33,648 nucleotides of DNA from Holophagaceae bacterium (GCA_017859995.1 JAFJUR010000015.1:1-33648), one strand, 5' to 3'. Counted from the first letter of the stretch, positions 14,691-23,942 are shown. Translations and numbers: made by a program. Notes: generated from the letters alone by a model not told the origin.

Positions 14691-15362
14691 TCAGGCCTGG
14701 ATCAGGCCGTCGCGGATGCGGAGGACCCGGTCCGAGATCTCGCGGACCTTCGGATCGTGGGTGACGATGAGCACGGCGCGCTGGTGCTCGGTCGCCAGTT
14801 GCCGGAAGAGGTGGAGCACCTGCTGGCCCACGTGGCTGTCAAGGTTGGCGGTGGGCTCGTCCGCCAGGAGGACCGCCGGTTGGCCGGCGACGGCCCGGGC
14901 GATGGCGACGCGCTGTTTCTGGCCGCCGGAAAGGTCGCGGGGCAGGTAGTCCGCCCGGTCGGCCAGGCCCATCTCCTCGATCCAGCGGCGGGCCTCGTCG
15001 CGGAGCCCCGGGCCCCGGTGCCCCTTCACCTGCAGGGCGTACTGCACGTTCTCCAGGGCGGTGAGGGCGGGGAAGAGGTTGAACTGCTGGAACACGAAAC
15101 CGATGTGCCACTTGCGGAGCTCCGCCAGCGCCCCGGGCCTGCCCTGAGGCACCCGGTCGCCCTGGATCCGCACCTCGCCCTCCGTGGCGCTGAGGATGCA
15201 GCCGAGGATCTGGAGCAGCGTCGTCTTTCCGGAACCGGAAGGCCCCTCCAGCGCCACCACTTCACCGGGCGACACGGCCAGATCCACGCCGTGGAGGATC
15301 CGGATCCGTTCGCGGCCCTCCTGGTAATCCTTGATGATGTCGCGGGCTTCGAGCGCGGCCAC
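14691..15362 (-). CDS. MacB/LolD-type ABC transporter ATPase
   Basis: This 223-residue nucleotide-binding subunit contains Walker A GPSGSGKT, the Q-loop with FVFQQFNLFPALTALENV, the signature LSGGQKQRVAIARA, Walker B VLLADEPTANLD and the switch His in IVTHDPK. This is the form typical of the MacB/LolD/DevA group, which works with FtsX-fold permeases by mechanotransmission. GTG 15362 is the start: it lies two bases after the permease stop and has AGGAG inside the permease 3' end, indicating translational coupling. It powers the adjacent permease and adaptor, probably exporting a toxic compound or lipid-like molecule. Confidence 0.93.
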   Translation of the reverse strand: MAALEARDIIKDYQEGRERIRILHGVDLAVSPGEVVALEGPSGSGKTTLLQILGCILSATEGEVRIQGDRVPQGRPGALAELRKWHIGFVFQQFNLFPALTALENVQYALQVKGHRGPGLRDEARRWIEEMGLADRADYLPRDLSGGQKQRVAIARAVAGQPAVLLADEPTANLDSHVGQQVLHLFRQLATEHQRAVLIVTHDPKVREISDRVLRIRDGLIQA

Positions 15363-15364
15363 GG

Positions 15365-16492
15365 TCAGCTCCTGAACACGAGGCCGGGGTCGATGTTGGC
15401 GACCTTGCGGAAGCTGATCCCGGCGGAGAGGATGCACATCACGAACGTGCCCAGGCCCACCACGACCCAGGCTGCCGGCGGGAGGATGAGCTTGAGCCCG
15501 ATGGCGGTGACGCCCGGCTTCATGGCGATGGTCAGCAGGGCGCCGATGGCGAAGCCGATGGCCGCCGCCACCGCGGCCTGGCGTCCGAGGATCCAGTAGA
15601 TGTCCGCGTTGCTGCCCCCGATGGCCTTCACCGTGCCGAACTCCTTGAGGTGCTCCATCGTCGAGGTGTAGAGCGTCTGGGCCACGATGACCACGCCAAC
15701 GAGAACCCCCAGGAACACGGTGAGGTAGGCGTTCAGACCGATGCCCGTGTTCTTGATCCAGTAGTCGTCGCTGCGCTTGGCCCACGCCTCGCGGGTGTAG
15801 ACGTCGTTGTGGGGCAGGCGGCTCTGGATCTCCGCCTGGATCCGGGCCACGTCGGCCCCGGGTTCTGTCTTGACCAGGATGTAGGTGGTGTTGCCTTCCA
15901 GGAGGTTGCTGTTCATGCGCTGGGCCAGGCGGTAGTCCATGAAGGACACGGGCGTGGTGGTGAAGGAGGTGGCCCCTTCCGAGCGCCCCGCGTAGCGCAT
16001 CCGCACGCCGGAGACCTCCCGGTAGTCGCCGGACTGGAAGGCACCGATGCGGCGCACGGCCGAGGCGTCAGTGAACAGGTAGTTCCCCCGGCGCAGGTCT
16101 CGGATGTCGCCGCTCTCCAGCTTCCACGGCAGGTTCCAGGCGGCGAAGTCCTCCAGGGCGTAGGTGACGGTGCCTTCGGTGGCGCCATTGGGCAGGTGGA
16201 TGTTCAGGAAGGTGACGATCAGGTTGTCCGCCCGCGCCACGCCAGGGACCGACCGCACGCGGTTGACGTAGGCCTCGGGGAAGGCCTGGGCGAAATCCAC
16301 GTTCGGCGTGTTCCGGGAGGTGACCCAGATCTCCGCGGGAATCCGCCGGACGATCACCGACGAGTTGTGCAGCAGGCCGAAGAACAGGCCCACCTGAGCG
16401 AGGATGAGATTCACGGCGAAGGCCACGCCGCTCACGGTTATGGCGAACCGCAACCGGTCGTGGAGCAGCATGCGCAGGGCGAGGTCCACCAT
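15365..16492 (-). CDS. FtsX-like ABC transporter permease (DevC/MacB type)
   Basis: This 375-residue permease has an N-terminal helix (LRFAITVSGVAFAVNLILAQVGLFFGLL) and a large extracytoplasmic domain of about 200 residues. Three C-terminal helices follow, with the FtsX motif LKEFGTVKAIGGSNADIY in the cytoplasmic loop. This topology, one plus three helices with a periplasmic domain between, matches DevC and MacB permeases. It is coupled to its ATPase by a two-base gap, and is preceded by the TetR gene after 71 bases. The periplasmic domain would dock with the adaptor encoded at the operon end. Substrate unknown. Confidence 0.92.
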   Translation of the reverse strand: MVDLALRMLLHDRLRFAITVSGVAFAVNLILAQVGLFFGLLHNSSVIVRRIPAEIWVTSRNTPNVDFAQAFPEAYVNRVRSVPGVARADNLIVTFLNIHLPNGATEGTVTYALEDFAAWNLPWKLESGDIRDLRRGNYLFTDASAVRRIGAFQSGDYREVSGVRMRYAGRSEGATSFTTTPVSFMDYRLAQRMNSNLLEGNTTYILVKTEPGADVARIQAEIQSRLPHNDVYTREAWAKRSDDYWIKNTGIGLNAYLTVFLGVLVGVVIVAQTLYTSTMEHLKEFGTVKAIGGSNADIYWILGRQAAVAAAIGFAIGALLTIAMKPGVTAIGLKLILPPAAWVVVGLGTFVMCILSAGISFRKVANIDPGLVFRS

Positions 16493-16563
16493 GGGTGGGC
16501 TCCTGGGAGGCAGGCCGCCGGCGGGGCGGGGCCCGGATTCACGTCGATGGGATGGGGTTCAGG

Positions 16564-17205
16564 TCAGGCGCGCTCGATGCCCTGGCGCAGCACATCGGAC
16601 ATCAGGTCCACGCGGCTCTGGATGTCGGCCCAGGGCACCCAGGCATCACAGCCCTTGTCGAGCTGCAGGGTGATCACTCCGTGGATGCCCGCCCAGAAGG
16701 TCTGGGCGATGAGGTGGGTGTCCGTCAGCTCCGGGCGGATCAGCCCCTGGGCCATGGCGAGGGCCACCTGGTGGTGGAGCCCCGCGTAGGCGTCCTGGCT
16801 GGGATCGCCGCGGAGCGCTTCGTCCTTGGAGGCGGGTTCGGCGGGATGGCTGGTCATGAACATGAGCCGGTAGTGGTTCGGATAGTCCAGGGCGAACTGG
16901 GCGTAGGCCCGGCCCAGGTTCCGGATGTTGTCGAGGGGGTTGGCGCCGGTCAGCGCGGCCTGGAAGGTGGCCGCGAGGCCGAGGAAATCTTCGGAGCAGA
17001 TGGCCGCCATGAGCTCGGCCTTGTCCTTGAAGTGGTAATACAGGGCCGACGCGGTGTACTGGGTGGCCTTGGCGACATCCCGCATGGTGGCGGCCTGGTA
17101 CCCCTTCTCCGCGAAGAGCTTGCGGCCTTCGTCCATGATCCGCTGCCGGGCCGCCTGGCGGGTCTGCTCGCGCCGAGTCATGCGGAGGTGGGCGTCGAGC
17201 GGCAT
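16564..17205 (-). CDS. TetR family transcriptional regulator of the efflux operon
   Basis: This 213-residue TetR/AcrR protein has an N-terminal helix-turn-helix (RIMDEGRKLFAEKGYQAATM, then DVAKATQYTASALYYHFKDKAEL). The helical ligand domain includes a run seen in the TetR C-terminal family with FALDYPNHYRLMFM and the HGVITLQLDKG helix. Such repressors release DNA when a drug or metabolite binds. It is the first gene of the operon that encodes the permease, ATPase and adaptor. Two palindromic operators sit over its own promoter, so the whole efflux operon is probably autorepressed. ATG 17205, with GGGGAG before it, is preferred; ATG 17232 and 17181 are alternatives. Confidence 0.9.
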   Translation of the reverse strand: MPLDAHLRMTRREQTRQAARQRIMDEGRKLFAEKGYQAATMRDVAKATQYTASALYYHFKDKAELMAAICSEDFLGLAATFQAALTGANPLDNIRNLGRAYAQFALDYPNHYRLMFMTSHPAEPASKDEALRGDPSQDAYAGLHHQVALAMAQGLIRPELTDTHLIAQTFWAGIHGVITLQLDKGCDAWVPWADIQSRVDLMSDVLRQGIERA

Positions 17206-17297
17206 GGAACTCCCCGAGGAAACCTCAAGCATAGTGACCAGGGCGGAGGTCGTGGAAAGGGGGGGGGAGGGCTGTGGTTGGGGGTCATATGTATTCC

Positions 17298-17337
17298 GAA
17301 CAATGTTCAAATATAGAACATGGTTCGAAATCGTCAA
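17298..17337 (-). promoter_or_regulatory. Promoter with two TetR operators for the efflux operon
   Basis: On the minus strand TTGACG (17337-17332) and TATATT (17315-17310) are separated by 16 bases, each matching the sigma-70 consensus at five of six positions. Operator 1, GAACATGGTTC (17316-17326), fills the spacer. Operator 2, GAACAATGTTC (17298-17308), covers the expected start site. Both are palindromes of the form GAAC-N3-GTTC, with centres 18 bp apart, a common spacing for paired TetR dimers. Binding would block RNA polymerase directly. Confidence 0.75.
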
Positions 17338-17366
17338 GACGGCAGACGTTTTTTCAGGCCGCCGTG

Positions 17367-20300
17367 CTATCGCCCCGCCAGGGCGCGTCCGGTGTGCGAT
17401 GGGGGGCAGGCCGCAAGGCTTCCCGGGGCGCCCTCCGCCACCAGGCGGCCGCCGCCGTCGCCACCCTCGGGCCCCAGGTCCACCACCCAGTCGCTCTGGG
17501 CGATGAAATCCAGGTCGTGCTCCACGGCGATGACGAGGTGGCCGGCCCGCGCCAGCCGCCGCAGCGCCGCGACCAGCCGGGCCACGTCCTCGAAGCCCAG
17601 GCCCCGGGTCGGTTCGTCCAGGAGGATGGCCGTCCGGCCACCGCTCCGGCCCAGTGCCTTGGCGGGGGCGGCCAGCAGGCCCGCCAGACGGAGCCGTTGC
17701 CGCTCGCCCTCCGACAGGGCGGAGCCCGCCTGGCCGAGCCGAAGGTAGCCCAGGCCCAGGTCCTCGAGCGCCTTCAGGGGACCCGCCAGCCAGGCCTCCC
17801 CGGAGAACCGCGCGGCCAGGTCCGTGAGATTGCCGTCCAGCATGTCGGCGACATTCAGGCCCGCCAGCAGGCACGTCAGCACCTCGGCGCGGAAGCGCCG
17901 TCCTTGGCACGCCTCGCAGCCCACGGTGACGTCCGGCAGGAGGTCCATGGCCACGGTGAGCACGCCGCGCCCCTCGCAGGCCTCGCAGCGGCCGCCGGGA
18001 CTGGCCGTGGAGAAATGCCTGGCGGTGAGTTTCAGGGCCTTGGCCTGGGGCGTTTGGGCGAAGCGCTTGCGCAACGGCTCCCCGAGACCGAGGAGGGAGA
18101 GGACGGTGCTGCTGGCCGCCACGCCGAGGCCATCCTGGTCTGCGGCGAGGACCTCGTCGAGTTCCATCCACACATCGATCCCATCGCAGCCCACCGGGCC
18201 CCGGCCGAGCAGGTGATGCCTCAGCGAGGGCGCCAGGACGTCGAGCAGGAGGGTGGACTTGCCGCTGCCGGAGACGCCGCTGAGGGTGATGAGGGCCCTT
18301 GAGGGGAACGTGAGGTCGAGCCCCTGGAGGTTGTGCTTCCGGGCGCCGCGGATCCCCACTGCGGGTGGGCCCGCGGTCCAGCTCTCGGGGGCGGGCGGGG
18401 CCTGGGGCCGCTGCAGGAGTCGGCCCGTCCGCGAGTCCACCTGGTGCCGCAGCGTGTCCGGAGAACCCGCCGCCACGAGACGTCCGCCGTCGGGTCCGGA
18501 CCCCGGACCCAGCTCGAGGATGTGGTCCGCCTGGGCGATGAGGGCGCGGTCGTGCTCGACCACGACCACGGCGTTGCCCGCGTCGGCGAGGCCCCTCAGC
18601 ACGCCGCCCAGCCGCTGGATGTCGCGGGGGTGGAGGCCCCGGGTGGGTTCGTCCAGCACGTAGGTGACGCCGACCAGGCCGCCTTTCAGGGCCGCGGCGA
18701 GACGTACGCGCTGGGCCTCGCCGCCCGACAGGCTCGCCATCTCGCGCCGCAGGTCCAGGTAGCCGAGCCCCGCCTCCGCCAGCGACCGGAGCCGCCCGCT
18801 GATGTCTCCGCGCAGCCCTTCCGTCACCTGCGCCGCGACGGAATCCAGGGCCAGGGACGCGAACCAGGCGAGGGACCCCGAGATCGGCGTGGCCAGCAGC
18901 TCCGGCAGCCGGAGACCCCCGAACCGCACCGCCCGGGCGGCGGGCAAGAGCCGCTCGCCGTCGCAGTCCGGGCAGGGGAGATCCGCCAGCAGGAATTCCA
19001 GCGCCTCGCCCGCCGCATCGCCATGGATCCGCTCGTACTCCTGGTCGACCAGGTGGGCGAAGCCGGGCCAGGGGGTCCGCAGCGCGTGGACACCTTCCGT
19101 CTTGCCGCGGCGGTAGCGCCACGTGACCTCATGCACCGTGTCGCCCGTGCCGAACATGGCCAGACGCCGGGCCTCGGGGGGCAGATCGCGCCAAGGGCGC
19201 GCGAGGTCGAACCCTGCTGCGGCCCCCACGTGAAGGAGGGTGGCCACGAAGCGGCCGTCGGCCTCCCCGAGGTAGGCGCCGAAGCGGGAGCCGTCCATGG
19301 CGCCCGCTCCCAGGGCGCGGTCGGGGTGGCTCACCAGCCGGTCGGGATCGCACTGCTGGAGGAAGCCCAGGCCCTTGCAGCGGGGACAGGCGCCCCGCTC
19401 GGACTGGGGCGAGAAGTCGGAGGCCCACAGGGCCGGAAGCGCCTGCCCGCAGCCGCAGCGGTCGCCCCAGGCCTCCGCGCCGCAGGCGGGGCAGGGGCGC
19501 CGGCCCGCCCGCGCGAAGAGCAGCCGCAGGAATCCGTCCAGCTCGGTGGCGGTGCCCACGGTGGACCGCGGGTTCCGGCGCCCCGCGGAGGGCGGCACGG
19601 CGAGGGTGGCCTGGAGGCCCCAGGCTGAGGTCAGCTCCGCGCCGCCCTTCATGGGAAGGAGGCGCCGCGCCCAGGGGGAGACCAGGTCCGCGAAGCGGTT
19701 CTGGGACTCGGCCAGCAGGGTGTCGAAGACCAGCGATGACTTGCCCGAGCCCGAGGGGCCGGTCACCACCGTGAGGCCCCGGGCGGGAATCGTGAGGTCG
19801 AGGTTCGCCAGGTTGTGGGTGCGCACGCCCTTCAGGTCGATGCTGGGCGGCTCCGCCGCAGGGGGGGTGGCGGCGACCGCCCCGGAACCTTCGCGCAGGG
19901 CCGCGCCCGTGAGCGAGTCCGGGCAGGCGAGGAGCGCCTCCAGGTCGCCGCTGGCGACCAGCCGTCCGCCCTCGGGGCCGCCGCCGGGGCCCAGGTCCAG
20001 CACGTGGTCCGCGTGGCGCAGCACCGCCGGGTCGTTGTCCACCACCACCAGGGTGTGCCCCGCGTCCAGCAGCCGGTTCCAGGCGCCGAGCAGGACGCGC
20101 ACGTCCGCGGCGTGCAGGCCCGTGGTGGGCTCGTCCAGGGCGATGAGCGCCGTGCCGCCGGCCTTGGCGAGCTCCGTGGCGAGCTTCACTCGCTGGGCCT
20201 CGCCGCCCGAGAGCGTCGTGGCCGGCTGGCCCAGGGGCAGGTAGCCGAGGCCCACGTCGAGCAGCGCGCCGAGGATCCGGCGGAGGCGAGGCTGATCCTG

Positions 20301-22274
20301 GAAGTGTTCTGCGGCGTCCGCGATGCTGCCATCCAGCAAGTCTGCGATGCTGCGGCCCCGCACCTGGACCGCCAGCACCTCCGGATGGAAGCGCCGTCCC
20401 GCGCAGGCATCGCAGACCAGTTCGACCTGGCCGAGGTGGCGCATGCCCACCTCCTGCACGCCCGAGCCTTCGCAGGCCTCGCAGCGTCCACCGCGGGTGT
20501 TGAAGGAGAAGTGCCCCTTTCCGAGGCCCCGTCGCCGAGCGTCGGGCGCGGCGGCGAAGGCATCCCGGATCAGGTCGAAGGCGCCGGTGTAGGTCGCCGC
20601 GTTGGAGCGGGGCGTGCGCCCGATGGGTTCCGCGTCCACGGTGACGATGCGGGAGAAGGGCGCATGGTCCGCCTGGAAGCGGGCTACCACCTCGTCAAGC
20701 AGCGACGTCTTCCCCGCCCCCGACACCCCGGAGATCACGTTGAGGGCGCCGATGTCGAGCCGGACGTCGAGGTGCTGGAGGTTGTGGCGGCTCAGGCCTT
20801 TGAGCCGAAGGGACCCACGGTCTGTGCGGGGACGGCGGGCCGGCCCTGGAAGACGGTCGGCGAGCCAGCGATGGGTGGGCGTGGCCGCCTCGTCCACGGG
20901 CCGGGCCAGGAGGTCGGCGGGGGGACCGCTCCAGAGCAGCTGGCCGCCCTCGCGCCCGGGGCCGGGGCCGAGGTCGATGAGCCAGTCGGCGGCGCGGGCG
21001 AGGGTGGCATCGTGCTCCACCACCACGACGGTCTGGCCCTGGTCGCGCAGGCGCGTCAGCACCTTCGCCAACCGGCCCACATCGTGGGGGTGGAGGCCCG
21101 CCGAGGGCTCATCCAGGACCACCACCAGGCCCCGCAGCTCCCCCAGGGCCAGGGTGATGAGCTTGAGCCGCTGCAGCTCGCCGCGGGAGAGGCTGGGCGC
21201 CGGCCGGTCGAAGGCCAGGTGGCCCAGGCCCAGCTCCGCCATCAGGTCGCAGCGGGCCAGGAGGTCGGCCCGGATGGGCGCGAGCACGGCGGCTTCCGCG
21301 CCCGCGGCCTCGACCCTGGCCAGGTGATCGCGGAGGTCGCGGACTGTGCGCGCGGCCAGGTCGACGATGCGCTGCCCGCGCCAGGTCACGGCCAGGGCCT
21401 CGGGACGCAGGCGGGTGCCCTGGCAGGCCGAGCAGGTGGCGCTGCGCACGAAGCGGAGGATGGAATCATTCCGCTTGCCGCGGAGGATCTCCTCCATGAC
21501 CGGCACAAGCCCGCGGTAGAAGCCCTCCTGGCGCGGCCGCGCGGTGATGCCCGTCCATTTGAGGCGGGATTCGAGGGGGTGCTTGCCGTAGGAGACCTTC
21601 AGGCGGTCCGAACCGTGCAGCACCACGCGGCGCGCCTCGTCGCCCAGGTTCCGCCAGGGGATGTCCACCGACCCGCCGTGGGCCCGGAGCACTTCGTCCA
21701 GGACCGGCAGGGTCACCTGGGAATACATCAGGTAGCCGTTCGGCGTGCTCACCTTCAGCGCCCCTTCTCGCAGCGTCTTTGAGGGATCCGCCACCAGCAG
21801 GTCGAGGTCGAGGCGGTCCTCCAGGCCGAGGCCCTGGCAGTGGGGGCAGGCGCCCTCCTCGCCATTGAACGAGAAGAGCCCGCGGGTGGGCCGGATGTCG
21901 CCGGGCGCGGCGCCCAGGCGGGCGAAGAGGAGCCGGAGGAGATCCCAGCCCTCGGTGAGGGTGCCCACGGTGGACCGGGGACTGGGCGGGCCGGAGCGCT
22001 GGCCGATGGCGAGGGCGGGGCCCATGCCCTCGAACGCGCGCACCGCCGGCCGGGCGAAGCCGCCCGCGTACCTGCGGGCGAAGGCGGGCAGCGCCTCGAG
22101 GAACCGGCGCTGTCCTTCCCGGAACACGGTGTCGAAGGCCAGGGACGACTTGCCGGAACCGGAGACGCCGGTGATCACGGTCAGGCTGTGCCGTGGGATC
22201 CGGACGTCGAATCCCTTCAGGTTGTGGGTCTCCACGCCGCGGAGGACGATCTGCTGGTCTTGCCGTTCCACCAA
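17367..22274 (-). CDS. Tandem UvrA-like ATPase with four ABC modules
   Basis: This encodes 1635 residues, nearly twice an ordinary UvrA (about 940), as two UvrA halves in one chain. Walker A motifs lie near residues 36 (GVSGSGKSS), 514 (GVSGAGKTS), 838 (GPSGSGKSS) and 1330 (GVSGSGKST). Signatures are LSRGE (about 360), LSGGE (686), LSGGE (1183) and LSEGE (1519), so each half has one canonical and one altered signature. All four Walker B sites read LDEP. Paired CxxC zinc modules are kept in modules 2 and 4 (CEACEG...CDACAG and CEACEG...CEACQG). In both halves the chain goes from the PRSTVGT...LLFAR region almost directly to a GACPxC zinc motif, so the UvrB-binding domain appears to be missing. 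That resembles UvrA2/DrrC-type proteins linked to drug resistance more than repair UvrA, but the role is inferred. TTG 22274 has GGAAGGA upstream; GTG 22271 is an alternative. Confidence 0.88.
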   Translation of the reverse strand: MVERQDQQIVLRGVETHNLKGFDVRIPRHSLTVITGVSGSGKSSLAFDTVFREGQRRFLEALPAFARRYAGGFARPAVRAFEGMGPALAIGQRSGPPSPRSTVGTLTEGWDLLRLLFARLGAAPGDIRPTRGLFSFNGEEGACPHCQGLGLEDRLDLDLLVADPSKTLREGALKVSTPNGYLMYSQVTLPVLDEVLRAHGGSVDIPWRNLGDEARRVVLHGSDRLKVSYGKHPLESRLKWTGITARPRQEGFYRGLVPVMEEILRGKRNDSILRFVRSATCSACQGTRLRPEALAVTWRGQRIVDLAARTVRDLRDHLARVEAAGAEAAVLAPIRADLLARCDLMAELGLGHLAFDRPAPSLSRGELQRLKLITLALGELRGLVVVLDEPSAGLHPHDVGRLAKVLTRLRDQGQTVVVVEHDATLARAADWLIDLGPGPGREGGQLLWSGPPADLLARPVDEAATPTHRWLADRLPGPARRPRTDRGSLRLKGLSRHNLQHLDVRLDIGALNVISGVSGAGKTSLLDEVVARFQADHAPFSRIVTVDAEPIGRTPRSNAATYTGAFDLIRDAFAAAPDARRRGLGKGHFSFNTRGGRCEACEGSGVQEVGMRHLGQVELVCDACAGRRFHPEVLAVQVRGRSIADLLDGSIADAAEHFQDQPRLRRILGALLDVGLGYLPLGQPATTLSGGEAQRVKLATELAKAGGTALIALDEPTTGLHAADVRVLLGAWNRLLDAGHTLVVVDNDPAVLRHADHVLDLGPGGGPEGGRLVASGDLEALLACPDSLTGAALREGSGAVAATPPAAEPPSIDLKGVRTHNLANLDLTIPARGLTVVTGPSGSGKSSLVFDTLLAESQNRFADLVSPWARRLLPMKGGAELTSAWGLQATLAVPPSAGRRNPRSTVGTATELDGFLRLLFARAGRRPCPACGAEAWGDRCGCGQALPALWASDFSPQSERGACPRCKGLGFLQQCDPDRLVSHPDRALGAGAMDGSRFGAYLGEADGRFVATLLHVGAAAGFDLARPWRDLPPEARRLAMFGTGDTVHEVTWRYRRGKTEGVHALRTPWPGFAHLVDQEYERIHGDAAGEALEFLLADLPCPDCDGERLLPAARAVRFGGLRLPELLATPISGSLAWFASLALDSVAAQVTEGLRGDISGRLRSLAEAGLGYLDLRREMASLSGGEAQRVRLAAALKGGLVGVTYVLDEPTRGLHPRDIQRLGGVLRGLADAGNAVVVVEHDRALIAQADHILELGPGSGPDGGRLVAAGSPDTLRHQVDSRTGRLLQRPQAPPAPESWTAGPPAVGIRGARKHNLQGLDLTFPSRALITLSGVSGSGKSTLLLDVLAPSLRHHLLGRGPVGCDGIDVWMELDEVLAADQDGLGVAASSTVLSLLGLGEPLRKRFAQTPQAKALKLTARHFSTASPGGRCEACEGRGVLTVAMDLLPDVTVGCEACQGRRFRAEVLTCLLAGLNVADMLDGNLTDLAARFSGEAWLAGPLKALEDLGLGYLRLGQAGSALSEGERQRLRLAGLLAAPAKALGRSGGRTAILLDEPTRGLGFEDVARLVAALRRLARAGHLVIAVEHDLDFIAQSDWVVDLGPEGGDGGGRLVAEGAPGSLAACPPSHTGRALAGR

Positions 22275-22346
22275 GGACGATTCCTTCCGCCTGCTGACAC
22301 CGGCGGGCAGGCCTCTACCAGGGTAGCCGTCGCGCAGGCGGATTCA

Positions 22347-22421
22347 GGCGCGTCCGGTCGAATGACTAGACGCGTCCGGCCAAACAACTAGGCGCGTCCG
22401 GCCGAATGATTAGGCGCGTCC
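22347..22421. repeat. Four 22-bp tandem repeats between ferritin and the UvrA-like gene
   Basis: The 9-mer GGCGCGTCC (once GACGCGTCC) begins at 22347, 22369, 22391 and 22413, exactly 22 bp apart. The 13-base spacers are similar (GGTCGAATGACTA, GGCCAAACAACTA, GGCCGAATGATTA). The outermost unit is the last codons of the ferritin gene. Read in the ferritin direction, each unit is followed by a stop triplet (TAA, TAG, TAG, TGA). The repeats lie 73-147 bases upstream of the UvrA-like start. Confidence 0.92.
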
Positions 22422-22904
22422 GCGCTTGCCCATCCTGGAGTCGAGGTACCAGATGGCGCCGCCCTGGTCGCCCACGGCGTGGAGGTGGTCCACGATCTCG
22501 CCGACCCGGGCCTCCTCTTCGACCTGCTCCGTCACGTACCACTGCAGGGCGATCTCGCTGGCGTGATCCTGCTCCTGGCGGGCCTGCTGGAACAGGGCGT
22601 TGATCTTCCCCGTGATGGCCTTCTCGTGGGCGAGGATGGCCTCGAAGACCTGGATCACGCCGCCGAAGTCGGTGGGGGGCGCCGCCAGGGCCTGGAGCTC
22701 CAGGCGGCCGCCGCGGTCGAGGATGAAGTCCATGAGGCGGATGGCGTGGGCGGTCTCTTCGGTGGCCTGCACCTTCAGCCAATGCGCGAAACCCTTGAAG
22801 CTCTTTCCGGTGCAGTGGGCGCCCATGGCCAGGTAGAGCTGGGCCGAGTACTGTTCCAGGTTGATCTGCGCGTTCAGCGCGGCCTGCATGGTCTTGCTGA
22901 TCAT
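22410..22904 (-). CDS. ftnA: Non-haem ferritin (FtnA-like)
   Basis: This 164-residue four-helix-bundle ferritin stores iron as a mineral inside a 24-mer shell in the cytoplasm after oxidising Fe(II). Every ferroxidase-site residue of E. coli FtnA is present at the same number: Glu17, Glu50, His53, Glu94, Gln127 and Glu130. No Met haem ligand typical of bacterioferritin is seen at the expected spot. ATG 22904 is preceded by AAGGAGG at good spacing, so the longer frame upstream is discarded. The last residues GKRGRA are encoded by the first copy of the 22-bp repeat that continues past the stop. This suggests the repeat grew out of the gene end. Confidence 0.94.
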   Translation of the reverse strand: MISKTMQAALNAQINLEQYSAQLYLAMGAHCTGKSFKGFAHWLKVQATEETAHAIRLMDFILDRGGRLELQALAAPPTDFGGVIQVFEAILAHEKAITGKINALFQQARQEQDHASEIALQWYVTEQVEEEARVGEIVDHLHAVGDQGGAIWYLDSRMGKRGRA

Positions 22905-23005
22905 GGCGCCTCCTTGAGGGTGGGGTGGAAGTCTAGCCCTTTCCGGCCCGGGGCGGGTCGGCATCTTGCGTCTCATTCAGGATCGATCGCCGTTCAGGAG
23001 GCCGG

Positions 23006-23794
23006 TCACCACAGCCGCCCGAGGCGCCACACGAGACCTGCGTTGAGGGAAAACCGCGGCGCTCCAGCGGTGAGCCCCGCCTCGACGCCGAGGTCCACGC
23101 AGAGATCCGGCGCGAGGTCCCGGCTGAGGGCGAGGATGCTGCTCACGGCCCGTCCGTTCAGCTCGGTGGCGGCCAGGGCGTAGGTGTCCAGGGTCAGGTT
23201 CCAGCAGGGGGCCACGGCGCAGGTCACCGAAAGGGATGTCGCCGCCTGGCGCACCCGGCCCGCGTCTCTCGGCCGCCCGATCCAGTTGGCCCCGGCGTTC
23301 AGATCCACGGCCCAGCGGCCCTTCGTGCAGGAGGCCGTCAGCAGGAGGGTGTCGTCGTGGCGGCCCGTGCCGATGTGCCGCGCCACGCTGGCCCGGGGCA
23401 CCTTGTGCCAGTAGGCCAGGCCCAGGTCCAGCCCGGTCTGTTCCTGGCGGAGGAACAGCGCCTGGCCGCCGACGACCGGATCGCCGTTGCCCTCGTGCAG
23501 CTCTCCCTGGGAATCCTTGCGCAGGGTGGGACCGCTCCAGCCGAGGCGCACGTCGAACCAGGGGCAGAGGCCCAGGTTCAGCTGCGTGGGCATGTAGCGG
23601 TCCTCCGAGTGGTCGCGGTTGCGGATGATCTGGGCGCCGAGTTCGAGCTCGAGGACGCCGGGCTCCGCCAGCCCCGCCGAGGTGCTGAACAGGGGTCGGC
23701 AGGCCCTGGGGGTGCAGGCGTCCGTCGCCGTCTCCTGGCAGACGAGGGGCAGGCAGGCGGTCAGCGCGGACAGGGCGAGGCCAAGGTGTCGCAA
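23006..23794 (-). CDS. Outer-membrane beta-barrel protein (transporter-like, phenol MetA family resemblance)
   Basis: This encodes 262 residues. A signal peptide (MRHLGLALSALTACLPLVCQ) is followed by a run of alternating amphipathic strands. The segment FSTSAGLAEPGVLELELGAQ is typical of the proteins grouped with MetA of phenol degradation, which form outer-membrane barrels of unclear substrate. Strand pairs such as DVRLGWSGPTLR and TGLDLGLAYWHKVPR support the barrel. The last residues, FSLNAGLVWRLGRLW, end in an aromatic residue, as barrel-assembly substrates do. Three early cysteines (residues 19, 27 and 32) are unusual for a barrel. An inverted repeat lies upstream at 23856-23882. Confidence 0.72.
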   Translation of the reverse strand: MRHLGLALSALTACLPLVCQETATDACTPRACRPLFSTSAGLAEPGVLELELGAQIIRNRDHSEDRYMPTQLNLGLCPWFDVRLGWSGPTLRKDSQGELHEGNGDPVVGGQALFLRQEQTGLDLGLAYWHKVPRASVARHIGTGRHDDTLLLTASCTKGRWAVDLNAGANWIGRPRDAGRVRQAATSLSVTCAVAPCWNLTLDTYALAATELNGRAVSSILALSRDLAPDLCVDLGVEAGLTAGAPRFSLNAGLVWRLGRLW

Positions 23795-23855
23795 GGGACG
23801 ACTCCAGCGGGTTCAGGTCGGGGGAGGAAAGGGCCGGGAGAGACCTCACAGATGA

Positions 23856-23882
23856 GATCGAGTCTTAATATTTCACTCGATC
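23856..23882 (-). promoter_or_regulatory. GATCGAGT-N11-ACTCGATC inverted repeat upstream of the barrel gene
   Basis: A perfect 8-bp dyad (23856-23863 and 23875-23882) surrounds the AT-rich core CTTAATATTTC, 62 bases before the barrel gene start. On the minus strand the core contains TATTAA, a possible -10. An operator across the promoter is the simplest reading; no -35 is convincing. Confidence 0.5.
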
Positions 23883-23903
23883 CATCCCCAAACAAGACCA
23901 ACG

Positions 23904-23926
23904 GGCCATGAATGTGATGGCCATCA
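23904..23926 (-). terminator. Palindromic element after the addA stop
   Basis: TGATGGCCATCA (23915-23926) is a perfect 12-bp palindrome. In addition GGCCAT (23904-23909) can pair with ATGGCC (23917-23922). On the minus strand the element lies 17 bases after the addA stop and is followed by a T-rich stretch (TTGGTCTTGTTT), so it may be the operon terminator. A second operator for the barrel gene is possible. Confidence 0.4.
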
Positions 23927-23942
23927 CCCTAAAGCTGGGCGT

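Noticed and set aside
16564..19122. A long reading frame joining the TetR gene to upstream sequence
   Set aside because: The part beyond the TetR start is antisense-like, Arg/Pro/Gly-rich, and lies over the UvrA-like gene in a different frame; a promoter and operators sit directly before the TetR start.
17367..22274. Two adjacent uvrA genes merged by a sequencing error
   Set aside because: The frame is continuous through the junction, with a linker and no stop, start or ribosome site near residues 760-830, so a true fusion is the simpler reading.
22347..22421. A CRISPR array
   Set aside because: The repeated 9-mer and 13-base spacers are far too short, the spacers resemble each other, and no cas gene is present.
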